A DNA stretch of 64,000 bases from Oasisia sp. SBJ-2009 (taxonomy: Eukaryota; Annelida; Polychaeta; Sabellida; Siboglinidae), in contig OZ024867.1 of assembly GCA_964017155.1 (NCBI GenBank), positions 11,408,116-11,472,115 on the forward strand. The letters run 5' to 3'. The notes beneath the pieces were generated by a model. The model was not told the DNA's origin. It was given only the letters and a program-made list of their open reading frames with translations, and did not search any database. Positions 11,290 through 22,869 of the stretch are shown in pieces. Every line of letters starts with the position of its first letter. The stretch's first letter is position 1. The position numbers and the translations under genes were made by a program.

Positions 11290-12545
11290 AGACGTTTTAA
11301 CCTGAGTCGTCTCAACGCCAAGACAAAAGAGATGACGACTATCATTACAGACCTTTAGTATGCTGATGATTGGGACGTTCTTGCCCACATAGCAGAATAA
11401 CTTCAAACTAGCGTACCAAAGTATATTCATGACTTTCCGTCAACATGAGAAAAACCAACATCATCTTCCAACCCGCTCCTGGCAACAATGAAGGACCTCA
11501 TGACATTAAAACATATGGAACAACCCTAGACATTGTTGAACATTTCCCTTATTTAGGGAGTCGTCTATCCCAGAAGGCCACTATCGAAGCAGAAATTCAG
11601 CATCGTAATATCCTCTACCATCACATCCTTCGTGGTCTGCGTAACCGAGTCACCCACAACCTCATGGAAGAAACAAAGGTGATGTTCTATAAAGCCGTTT
11701 GTACTATCACTCTACAGGAGCGAGGGGTGGGTTACATATCGATGTCATCTGTCAAGACCATAAAGACATTCCACCAAAGTTGTCTCAGAAAGATGAACTC
11801 AAATCCGTGGGATGGCAATGCGCCATCCTTGGGCAACTCGTGGGAACCACGAAAATCCAAGATGGCTGCCGTGATCCTGGTAAATTACAAAAATATTTAA
11901 TGTGTTCATCTTTACACTACATCATGCCAGGAACATAATTTTGTTATGTACACGCATGCTTTGAGTTGCCCAAGGATGGCGCATTGACATCCCACAGATT
12001 TGAGTTCAGGGACACATAATCTATATGATTCAGCGAAAAACCTTAGACGACCAAACATTTCCAGGTTCCCTACAGTAGAGTATTGGGTGGCAACTCGACT
12101 AACTGGCCACTGTGTTAGAATGTCGGATAGCCGCCTTCCCCGATAAGTATTGTTTTTCACAGCTAACACGTGGTATGAGCACACGTGGTTACAGCCAGAG
12201 AAAACGATTCTAATGGATTGCTAAACATGACATGAAGAAAACCAAAATTTATTTGGGATGAAAAACCTGAGGACCCTTCACTTTGCCGCCGTGGCATATG
12301 CGAGGCAACTGTCAAATTTGAAACATCATCTTCTTCACGAGGCGGAAAAAACAGCAGAAAAGAAATGACAAGGGAGTTGTCCAAATAGTATCACGTCTCC
12401 CTTCCACCTGGCACCTCCCGCCCACACTGCAACAAGATCTGCAGATCAATAATCGGGCTCTGGAGTCACCTCAGGATACACATGACAGACGTCTGAAAGA
12501 CACAAATCTCGTTTCGATGGACCGCTGATGGTGATTATATGTTCT
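11290..12545 (+). mobile_element. Decayed non-LTR retrotransposon reverse-transcriptase 3' half
   Basis: With several stops and shifts the sequence reads SRLNAKTKEM, YADDWDVLAHIAE (the YADD catalytic motif, about 11358), then an open stretch 11445-11900 with KTNIIFQPAP, FPYLGSRLSQKATIEAEIQ, RGLRNRV, TKVMFYKAV and FHQSCLRKM, all typical of the LINE RT thumb region. Further on, CNKICRSIIGLWSHLRIHMTDV (split here as CNKICRSIIG and LWSHLRIH, about 12430-12480) is the C-terminal zinc-finger tail of such elements. The segment 11840-12400 between them looks inserted or rearranged. Dead copy. Confidence 0.85.
11796..12007. repeat. Inverted duplication inside the LINE remnant
   Basis: GAACTCAAATC(C/T)GTGGGATG and CAATGCGCCATCCTTGGGCA on the left recur inverted at 11964-12007, about 44 bp per arm with two mismatches and a 124-bp spacer. 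Confidence 0.85.
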
Positions 12546-13489
12546 CAGTAAAGTGTTTCTTCCATCAGCTCCACGCTACTGTGTCACTGTACATATACGT
12601 GTTGCGGTCTTCAGTGTTTGCCTGTAGCCCAGGCTTGCTATGTGTGATGTAACTGTAGTCGTTATGTTAGTAGAATCTACTGTTAACCTATGCACTTGTT
12701 GTTCACCTGTCAAGCTTTAAAATGGCGTTTACTTCGTGCCCTTTTCCCGATTAGCAGGCGAATGCAAGTCGTCTATAATCCAGCAGTCGATGCTTCTGCA
12801 ATGTGTTTCTCGTAGTCAGTCTCTTGATGAACTGAATAGTATAGTAGCAGTTACTATGATATTTCGACCCCAGCTCCATTATAAGGGCATTATGAAACGA
12901 AAACCTCTGAATACATTTTCGTGTTTCGCGATGATGCATTCATGAATCTGTTGTTTTTGTGTGATAAATGCCGTTGCCATGTAGCTTCCATGTCAACCCC
13001 TTATAGCGCTTCTTGTAGCGTTGAGATGGTCTCCTTCAGGCGGCTAGACTTTCTGTCAGTTTGCCAATCGCCTTTGCTCGGTCTTGCACAGTATTCTTTC
13101 GACCACGTTCATGGGTTGTGGGGTTGAGGCTGTTCAATGAAGCTGCTTGGTGAGCGAAGGAATTTCGCTTGATGACTACGCGAAGACATTTGGTTGCTTC
13201 TCCAACTGCACCTAATTTGATGTTGCACGCATGTTTACTTGTTATCTGCAACTTATGTGTACATAGGCCTACTGATTTTTTCGGCATTTTCTTTCTTTCT
13301 AAAGAAATTCTTAATGGCTCCCTGGTTCGCTGGTTTAGATTCTTTCTGTACCGTTCATCAGCAGTTATGTCAATGTCTGAAAATGGAAAATATCATCAGA
13401 TATTAACTTAATTTCTCAAAGATGATAATTTTCCAATTTAAGCTAATCCTGTCACAGTTTTATCTTAATTACAACTACATTTGTCATGT

Positions 13490-13561
13490 ACGTCACGCTC
13501 CATGTCATCTCCGTCACGACAAATATGTGACGTAGATGACTGTGACGTAGATGACGTGCCT
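13490..13561 (+). repeat. TGACGTAGATGAC motif cluster, right
   Basis: Two direct copies of TGACGTAGATGAC at 13528-13553 and inverted variants (GTCATCTCCGTCA) just before them. A relaxed copy (GTGACATAGATGACATGG) lies near 13890. Confidence 0.8.
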
Positions 13562-14363
13562 TGCTAGTCATGGCCAATATCATGTCTGTCGTGAGCTTAA
13601 CTGGCGTATGCAATTTCTGATTGAGTTGATTGACACCACTTAACACGTGATTATCAATAATTATGTTTGTCTGACCTGTATAGCTCGCGGTGCGGACCGT
13701 TCGTAGATGACATGGAATAAACCTACTCACCTGACTCCTGCCCTGAAATGTCGAATATCTCGCGTAAATCGCAGCCAAAACGGTTTCGGTGTTGTTTCCA
13801 ACATGCAGATATGGCGGTAACGTAATTGTGATTCCACGTGGATGTGGTAGTTCTTCCGACTCTGGACAGGCGTGGCATCAAAGTTGTAGTGACATAGATG
13901 ACATGGAACCAGGGGACATAGATTTTTATGTTGAGAAACATCGACTACTAAAAAATCTAATAACTAAATAATACTGTTTTTTGGACAAATATGAAGAGAG
14001 ACATCGCAATGAGAACCTTACGCAATATATTTCTTATTTAATGTGTAATTATTACACCTTTATAATAACGTGCAAATTGAGGACCAGGCGATGGGGACAG
14101 CCACTTTTCGATGACGTAGACTGGGAGATATAACGAGAAATAACTAGAATAACGACTTAGAATGCCATTATTATATTATAAATGAAGAACAATACTGTAC
14201 AAAACGCCACATATAAGAAATATAGTTTTACGAAATTTCTTTATCGAATATTTCTATACAAAAGAGCCGGGATACCAAATAGCCCGGTTACCGTGAAAAT
14301 TAATGACCCTACTAGTCTCGCTTAACCGACTGTCGGTCGGCTGCGGAACTACACCGAGAAGAG

Positions 14364-14412
14364 AAGTTGAGGTGCTTAAAAGTGCTGCCACCTCACGGAG
14401 TCTGGGTAATCG
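14364..14412 (+). repeat. Dispersed repeat, copy 1
   Basis: TTGAGGTGCTTAAAAGTGCT and GCCACCTCACGGAGTCTGGG match 26612-26671 in inverse orientation. Confidence 0.75.
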
Positions 14413-14419
14413 AGGCTAG

Positions 14420-14990
14420 AGGGTTACCGACTGGTCATGGGCACAACATTTCCACGTGCGTAATTTTCCTTCTAGGTACGTTTTTGAGGTTCTTTCAATT
14501 GTTGCATGTTATAGAATCGTGTCGTTTTCTATTTATACCTGGTGACACATTAACGTATTAATAACCAACGGAGCGAACCATTGTATACTTAATATTGGTA
14601 AGTTGACTAATCAGTCTACTGACTCGAATAACTGAGTTCAGAGCGCAGATATTTTCGAAAACATTTAATTGCTGCATACTAATAAATTGTTCTATACAAA
14701 AACACCATTTAGCCTCCCTCACATTCTTGATAAACTTTACAATCTAAACTATCAAAATACCCAAAAAGAACAAAGACTTATTTAGTAACTGACCAGGTAA
14801 ATTGTTTACTTCCTTTATCGCCCACACCACGATTTATCTTTTAGTTATTTCTGAGCGCCGCGTTTCGTATTGCTCGACTATTGTTATTGGGAAACATCTC
14901 TTTTATGATTATTATGGCAACTAATGGTTACTGGTTTATACGTGCCTACCACTAAAAACGTCTTACTGTTCATAACGAAACTGCTGAGGG
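14420..14990. other. Intergenic, nothing recognised
   Basis: AT-rich single-copy-looking sequence. Confidence 0.4.
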
Positions 14991-14992
14991 AA

Positions 14993-15404
14993 TTTGCAAT
15001 TGTATAAGGAATGTGGTCGGAATGCCCCACTGCCTGAATGCCCCAGTCGCAATATTTATATAATTAATGCCCCTACTGCCTAGTCGCAATGCCCCAATCT
15101 CAAAGTCGCAATGCCCCAACCGCGAAGTCACAATGCCCCCACATTTTGGAACACCGTAGTTGCAATTAATGCCCCACTTTTGGACGGAATGCCCCACTTT
15201 CTTGGTAGTCGGGTTTTTAATATATATATACATATATATATCTTATATAATACTAAAAATAATTGTTAGATTACTGAATGCATTCCAGTTGCACTTGTTT
15301 CGTGCGGCAATATATATATATATATATATATAACATTTTATATAATACTAACATCTTTTTTGTTACATCATTGAATGCATTCCAGTTGCACTTGTTTCGT
15401 GTGG

Positions 15405-15444
<40 letters not shown>

Positions 15445-16562
15445 CATATTTGATATAATACTAACATCTTTTTTGGAAATTTTAAAAATATGTTATTGAA
15501 AGACATCTCAGCATCACAAGAACACCGTAAAACAGCAACTATAACATATAAAGAATTTGAAGTTGGAAAATGTACAAACAAGAAGGATCTATGAATCTCG
15601 ATTGCAATTTGCAAGCCATTGACTTGAGGCACTGTCAAAGCCTTGGTCCTACAGAAGTGCTGTTGTGCAAAGCCAAGACTAGCAGCAGTTAAATGCGATT
15701 AATCATTGATGTTGGCACAAAACAAATCATGACATGCTCTATTATTTACTCTTTAATTGTCCATAAGACAACAAACTCTTCATAGGTTTTAACAAAGGCT
15801 GGGACATCTCGGAAACCAAGCACCTGTTATTATAATGAAAGGGCTGGGGAACCGGGTTCTGCAGATATGGTTGAAGTTGCAGCCATCTTTGATCAGTGGT
15901 AACTCTTAACAGGGTAACTGGCAAGCCACTTCTTCATTGTCTCGTCGAGTTGATACTTCAAATCGAAGAAGAAATGCAAATGTAGCATGCTTTTGCACTG
16001 CACTCATTTTATAATTATTATATATATGTCATATTCTGCTATAATTATGTTGAGCTGAGCTTATCTGGGGCGTATATTAAACTATTTGGTGATAGTTGTA
16101 CATGCGTAGGTCATGCATGAACATGTAACCATGACGCATGAGCAGGAGACCTTTGCTATGTGACTGATAAGTACATATATTTGTTGTAATCGATATTAAT
16201 TTTCATGATAGGTTTGACAAATCGCACAAAGATGAAACATATACGGAGACAAAACATAAATTCAGTTATACTTTCAATAATGTACAGATAGATAATCAAC
16301 GAAACGTTTTTTTGTTCATTATACATTTACTTATGTAATGTTGTAATGTCTATTATTGTATTATATATTATATACATAAGTTTGACAATAGTAAAATGTA
16401 ATGTTTTAAAATGTTTTGATAATAATAAAATCTCTGGGGCATTCCGACCAAAAGTGGGGCATTGCGACTTCGCGGTTGTGGCATTGCGACTTCGCGGTTG
16501 GGGCATTGCGACTAGGTGTGGGGCATTCAGGCAGTGGGGCATTGCGACTATAATTCTTGTAT
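14993..16562. mobile_element. Fold-back element with GGGGCATTGCGACT arms
   Basis: Left arm (about 14993-15215) holds eight or more AATGCCCC units, many as AGTCGCAATGCCCC. The right arm (16434-16556) is the same series inverted, in the same internal order, including CACTGCCTGAATGCCCC and CCGCGAAGTC. The spacer (about 1.2 kb) has a 96-bp duplication (GAATGCATTCCAGTTGCACT) and (TA)n. No coding capacity recognised. Confidence 0.8.
15271..15478 (+). repeat. Two-copy tandem duplication with (TA)n
   Basis: GAATGCATTCCAGTTGCACT and TTTCGTG(C/T)GGCAATATATA occur twice, about 96 bp apart, each followed by a (TA)n run and ATAATACTAACATCTTTTTT. Confidence 0.9.
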
Positions 16563-17756
16563 AACAGTGAACGTATCATGACTCAGTCATGTCTATTTAC
16601 ATGTACATAGTAGACTACACTCGATCAGTCAATGTGATGACACTGACAGTTGACACTGATTCCGTCCATGTAATACTAGTCTAATGTTAAAGGGAATAAC
16701 AACACCTAATGCTTGAATTCATATCATATTATATCCTTTTAAGTTTTCTATATTTTCATACCAATTAACCAAGCAAACAAATTAAAATAAATAAACAAAT
16801 TAGAAATTCCACACTTTATGCAATGCCAGTGTGGCAGTGGACTTTTTCGAATATGCATATTGTTTTGCTGCGCTTTCTGTATGACCAGTTGTGCCATCAG
16901 ACAAGACATACTGGCATCTGGTACACTGTTTCTTTGCATTCAGAGCATTTTTACAAAACTTTTGTGTCAGAATGAATGGCAAAATGAATTATTGTGCGAT
17001 ATTCCGATTTACTATAAGCATTGGTCATCGTAGGGAGCTTACATTTGTCATAAGATTCCAGGTGTTTCATGGAAGCTTGACTGAGCTTCGAGATCGCTGC
17101 CATCTTCAGCTCACTTTCAAAGTTATTATTTTACCAATTGCAGCCACAGTGCTATGATCCACCTTAGGACAAATACGTTAAAAATAGATGTTGTGTAAAC
17201 CATAAATAATCATTGTTATGCCCATGTGTGAAGGAAGAGTTGTATATTTAACATAGCTCTTTAAATCAGCGGGAGTAGAATGGTGACTGTTACTGTGGTT
17301 CAGTTGATAGATGCGTTCGCTATTTGTATTCACTTTTGCGATCGAAAAAACAATGGTTTGTGCGAACCAGTGACTTTTTGGTTTAACTTTTCTCAAAATA
17401 ATAATTATAAATCGAATCAAAGCAATGATGTATACTACTGCTTGTATTTGTTTAATTTTTATAGTAATTATTTTTAGGCCACAAAAATGAAAATATGTTA
17501 ATTGACTATAACGGCGATGTATATTTCTAAATTTCAGTTATCAAGACAAATCACAATGTGCTTTCAAGTGTAGTAGAACATTTAGAAATATACATCAGGA
17601 TTAATTATATAATTACCATGTTCCAATTTTTGTCGGAATAAATAATTACTACAACAATAAAAACACAAGTAATACATCATTCATTGATTTAAAATGATTC
17701 AGTTTATAGTGATTATTTAGTGAAAACAAAGGTGTAACAAATATTAATGGTTTTGT

Positions 17757-17830
17757 GTCAGGATCGAGCCGGTGTCCTTCCGAAAGTAAAAGAATGTGTT
17801 TACCAACTGAGCTATACAGACATGCAGGAT
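17757..17830 (-). mobile_element. tRNA-like fragment (SINE head or tRNA pseudogene)
   Basis: The minus strand reads ATAGCTCAGTTGGTAAACA (box A-like) and CCGGCTCGATCCTGAC (weak box B). The anticodon stem does not pair, so it is not a working tRNA gene. Confidence 0.6.
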
Positions 17831-19634
17831 TTGGATCCCAGATTTAAAGTGTTACGTTAAATTTACAACTCCTTCACACATTGTCATACTAGTGATTTTT
17901 ATGTACTATATAACATTTATGTCTGTCACTGAAGTTAAATGTTTGTAATGTGTGTGTCCTTATCTTCCATGTGCTACAATCAATACAATTACTCAAAAAA
18001 TTAGTTGAAGGCAGCATTGAACCCGATGCTCAGTCAGGCTTCCACGAAACCTCTAGCTTCAATTTTCTAAAAAAAAATTGATTCGCGTGGAACCGTAAGA
18101 TAAATAATATTTGTTCCCTGTTGTGATTAGCGTTTGCATTACATCGGAATATTGTACAATAATTTATTATAACGCTCGTGTTTACCCAAAAAATATCCTT
18201 GTAAACATGCTCTGAATATGTAGAAAGGATCCGCCTGTCATCTTTGATGCCATTATACCACATGATCCCCTGCTAATTAACTTTCAGCTTTCCATGGGAA
18301 TCGCTATGCTGATGGGCTTAAAACTGAATTTATACTACAAAAATATATTTGTATTTGTTTTTTGAATGTTGTCAAATGTTACATACCATGGGGTATATAC
18401 TTAATCTTTATGTATACATGGATTCAAAACAAATTTTATGTAAGGCCTTGTTTCTGTTCCCTTTAATTCTGACTTGCACATGCAGTGTACATACTACAGT
18501 ACTCTACAATGTAGGCACTGATGCCACTGCCTTGGTTACTTCTATACCAGAATGTGACAGTAATGTAAATTGACTTTAAATAGTAACTACCAGTACCATT
18601 ATAACCATAGCTGAAATGTTTGCTTATCAATTGCTGCACCAAAGTAGGGCAGTACAGCTGTACAGGTGTATTCATGGATAATAATGCTTGACATATATTA
18701 CAAATAGTTTAGTTTCTGCTTACAGTCGCTAAGGTTTACACAATCAAGGACGCCAAGCACCGTACAATTTTTTTATAAAGCCCTTTGCAGCAGGTATATG
18801 CAAATTAGTATATCATGTAATTTTACAATGTGATGCAGAACATAACATAAAATCAGCGCAATAATAATTATATTTAAAATGATAAGTTTTCACTATTTTA
18901 CATAAGCTTCATGTTTGGTTGGGTGGATATAAATTGGTACAGAGGAGAACAATCTATGGATTTTTCGTATTTATATTCCATAATGGTGCATTTTAAGTCA
19001 TGCTTAATATAAGTAAGAATGGACCTATTAGAAGCCTTCATTTACCAAGCATCAATTCAACATATCCATGTGTATAATAATATAATTAATATTTTGACAA
19101 TTGTAGTGTATTTATTTGCCATTTTATCATGTGTAGCATATGTGATGATTAGTTTTTTCTTTGATATTTACCAGGTACTAGTATTTCGAGAGTATGTTGT
19201 TTCAGAAATAGTGATAAAATTAATGCATAATAATAGCTATTGCATTTAACACTGCCTATGTGAAATGATATGATAAGTACTTTATGCATTATCTATAATG
19301 CTTGATCAGAACAAAAGTGCCCATTAATGTGTAATTAATGTTTTTATGACTAGTATGGATACAATATTAATATAAAAAAATTATTCAGTAACTTGATCTG
19401 TGATAGCTATATGAAATTTATAAAATAAATATTTAAATGTTAGGTTAACATGTATGTTCTTTATTTTAAATTTGTTAAATAAAACTTAAGTTAACATAAA
19501 TGCTATACATAATGTTTATATAATACAAAGTTGTAATAAAATAATAATAATGTGATTTTGGACAAACAAAACACCCTGACTACGTATGAAGGCTAAAACC
19601 ATGTGTGCTCGCATTGTTTATAATTTATTTATTC

Positions 19635-19643
<9 letters not shown>

Positions 19644-19668
<25 letters not shown>
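19644..19668. repeat. (TA)n microsatellite
   Basis: Short TA run in an AT-rich stretch. Confidence 0.9.
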
Positions 19669-19673
<5 letters not shown>

Positions 19674-20441
19674 TATACATACATAGTAAATAAATTATAA
19701 ATGATGTTTACAAGCGCATGTTTCTGAAACTGGGCTGGCTGGAATGCAATCTCTTTTGACAGCGTAGCCAAGGTATTAAACAAGAATTTTTTTCTAATAG
19801 TATATTTTAGTGCATGTTGCTATTAAGCATTGTCTTGTCGTATTATATTATTAACAGTCACAAAAGTCGCTATTAAACAGTTGTGTAGTTAGCAATAATC
19901 AATGGTAAACCTACTGCTAACTGTAGTGCTCACCGGTGTCCTGGGCCCAGATTGGACTGAGCCGAGATTCGACCTCGAATCTGGGCCCGCTCTCGTGTGC
20001 AATTAAAAAGGGGTGACCATGGACGACAAAACTTCACAATTATGGCATATCTTTTTTGGAGAAGACATAATATGGCCATAATGTTAATAATCAATAATAC
20101 TGTATAGTGTGAAAAATAAAAGATATGTTTAATGTTCCTGTTAGCTTCAATCTCCTATATTATTTAGACTTGTTTTGTGAATTGTGCTTGACTGTAGTAC
20201 TGCAAATTAGAATGCAACATTTTATGAATGAATATTTATTTTTCATAATGACATGACACAACACTTGAAACTTTAATAAACCACCAGACTAATTAATAAA
20301 ACTAGTCAGCCGTTATCTTTACCAGTGTACCAACAAGTTGGTAGGCCACTACGCCTACCCATGCATTGGAAGATACCTGGCTTCTTTTGCAATATGCTTT
20401 GCTAAATGTTTTATAATTCACTATAATTAGTCATAATTTTA

Positions 20442-20443
<2 letters not shown>

Positions 20444-20502
<59 letters not shown>
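20444..20502. repeat. (TA)n microsatellite
   Basis: TA run of roughly 55 bp. Confidence 0.95.
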
Positions 20503-20506
<4 letters not shown>

Positions 20507-20661
20507 TATAAGCCATTCATAGTTTTATTATCCTACTTTATTTTTTCGTTTTATAATTTTACCACATTCTAATTACCCCTGTAGTAACAATTTCATATAT
20601 AGCTATATACTGTCCACCAAAACAGGTGTGACTGGCAATAATTTTACCCTGCATAAAGCCC

Positions 20662-20664
<3 letters not shown>

Positions 20665-20705
<41 letters not shown>
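20665..20705. repeat. (TA)n microsatellite
   Basis: TA run of about 40 bp. Confidence 0.95.
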
Positions 20706-20711
<6 letters not shown>

Positions 20712-20798
20712 TCCTCAGCCCAGTGTACTAAAGAGCACTGGTTGGAGAAATGTATTTTTTTTCATAATTTATTATATATTTTATATTTTACATTTTAA

Positions 20799-21465
20799 CC
20801 CATTAAGCTCGCAGCCGATTTTACGTGAAGCCTGTGGCTCCTAAAATGTTTGACCTAGAAGTTTAAAAACATTGCTTGCGCCATTGTCTTTGCTCTAGCG
20901 CCTTCATTATTCAATTCTCGCAATAGCATGTTGTATGCATGTTGTAGATAATAAAGGTACCTACACAGTGGTGTGAAAACTGTTGTTATAACTTTAAGAT
21001 ATGTTGACCATTACTTGGTTGACACTATGACAGTTTGACATTTTTTTGTAAAATAGCTACTTTGTTGCGGTGTAACTTTTTTATGCTTGGATTTCTACTG
21101 CTACAAGTTGGGTTTATTTAAAAGAACATTAAATTATCTATACAGTGGTATACATTTTTGTGTAATATATTACACATTTTAGCTGTACACGTGGCCAACT
21201 CCTGGCTGGAGGACATTTTTTAATGTCCAAAAACTATTGCTGTTGAATTTCGAAAACCCGGTACATATTTTTGAGAACGGAAGTATCAAAATAGTCACAA
21301 TTTAATGTTATATGTCTAGATAGGTGTCGCATTAATTGCATCTCTTAGTCACTAGATGCAACCACGTAAAACGAATTCAAACACTGTGATGTATTCGCTG
21401 GCCGGCTATGGCCGACCTGAGGAGTTTCGAGGTGACCGTCAATGCCCGACTTGAGTGCTAATCGG
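20799..21465. mobile_element. Possible piggyBac-like non-autonomous element
   Basis: Flanked by TTAA at 20795-20798 and 21466-21469. Left end CCCATTAAGCTCGCAGCCG; right end, reversed, CCGATTAGCACTCAAGTCG: an imperfect inverted repeat. TTAA targets with CC-starting ends fit piggyBac. No transposase frame. Confidence 0.5.
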
Positions 21466-21757
21466 TTAAGCTAATATATTTCTACTAGATTATATTAATT
21501 ATTTATCGATATTATAAAGGAAAAAAAATTATTCGGACCTTTTTATGTGATTGTTCTTATTTATTTAGTTTATTTTATTTAAAGTAGTAGTACATTTTAT
21601 CATCAACGTTTGGTGCATGTGAATGTATTGTCATGTGAATGTACTAGTATGAAAACCAATATCATTACACATTCCAATGTTTTATTGTAACTACAAAGTG
21701 AACACATGGCAATAAAGCTATCTTATTATTAATATATATATAATATATATATATAAG

Positions 21758-22578
21758 CCTAAAGGCAGCTTATGTCGACCAGTGCCTAGAGGTCCGGCTT
21801 ATGTAGACCAGATATATTTAATACATTTTCCAAAGATGTAAAACTGGAACATTGTTTCTAATACTAATGTTTAACACATGATGAACGTTCATCAAAATAT
21901 TTCAATAAATAAGGTATATGCAAAAAATTGGTCTACATAAAAACCGTGTATGCATAGATGCCGATTTATGTAGACCGGAGCAACGCTGGAAGCTGCATCT
22001 ATTTATTTAACCTTTTTTTGCGGTAGACCGCCGAGTCTAGTATTTGATGGTACATGTTTGTACATTGTATTTAACAATTTAGTGGATGCTGTAAAATTAG
22101 TTGCTGAGTACCAACGGCAAAGTCAATACTCGAGGGATCTATCGGTTTGTAAAAAAGACAAAATGCAAGTTTTACTAATTTACACATAATAATATAGCCT
22201 TTTGCATCAGTATGAAGCATATCATACACTGAACACGAAACTCCAACCCTTCGTTCAGTATATATCATAAATATAGATTTATAAGAACTTTGACCCGGTA
22301 CACATAACCCGGCACACAATATACTCAAAAATATGCACGGCACTGGAGAAAACATGCTCAAAATCACTTAAGATGTTGTTCATTTAAAAATTAATTACGC
22401 ACAGTACTTCACTGTCATATGAACTGTGTGCACAAGCAATGTTACTGATCAATTCAATTGTGTTAGTTGTGAACTAACACGTCGAATCTTTATGTAGACC
22501 AGATTTGGTCTACATGAAACAGCGGTCTACATAAGCCGGTCGTATATGCATAATCGGTCGACATAAGCTGCCTTTAGG
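21758..22578. mobile_element. 821-bp DNA element with perfect 23-bp terminal inverted repeats
   Basis: Ends at 21758-21780 and 22556-22578 are exact inverted copies starting CCTAAAGGCAGCTTATGTCG. The motif TTATGTAGACC, or its reverse, recurs at least six times inside (near 21799, 21930, 21963, 22490, 22505, 22525). It sits within TA repeats, so the target duplication cannot be read. A 98-residue minus frame inside shows no recognised domain. Confidence 0.8.
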
Positions 22579-22580
22579 AG

Positions 22581-22614
<34 letters not shown>

Positions 22615-22869
22615 TGAAGTACAATAAATAACAATAAAACATAATGTATAAAATGCAACTCCAAATTTGTCATCCAAATCGATATTTTATTAAAACTAAA
22701 ACTAGTACACAAACAAAGAATAAAACATGTTGGAAAATTTACATTCGCTAATCCCTAATCTCAATCCTTACATTTCATATGACAATGATAGCTCATTTAT
22801 TAGTTGCACTACGGACATGATAATGTTTTTAGTCCAATATTTTTCAGTTTAAGATAACTACAACCAAGA

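Larger units (their letters stand above)
7905..14305. mobile_element. Possible large composite element bounded by a 20-bp inverted repeat
   Basis: TCACGGTAACCGGGCTATTT at 7913-7932 recurs exactly inverted at 14277-14296, both beside GGTCATT/AATGACC. Clusters of GACGTAGATGAC sit inside each end (8090-8510 and 13490-13560). The interior holds a nested GC-rich inverted element and a LINE remnant. No transposase was recognised. Confidence 0.4.
16563..20443. other. AT-rich intergenic stretch
   Basis: Only a tRNA-like fragment (17757-17830) and a short TA run. A minus frame around 16748-16982 has CxxC-like spacing (KQCTRCQ) but no continuing homology I can name. An inverted GC patch at 19944-19990 (CTGGGCCCAGATT / AATCTGGGCCC) could form a small stem. 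Confidence 0.5.

Noticed and set aside
16748..17033. Cys-containing frames on both strands
   Set aside because: Spacing of Cys and His does not match a finger I can name and the frames lack context.
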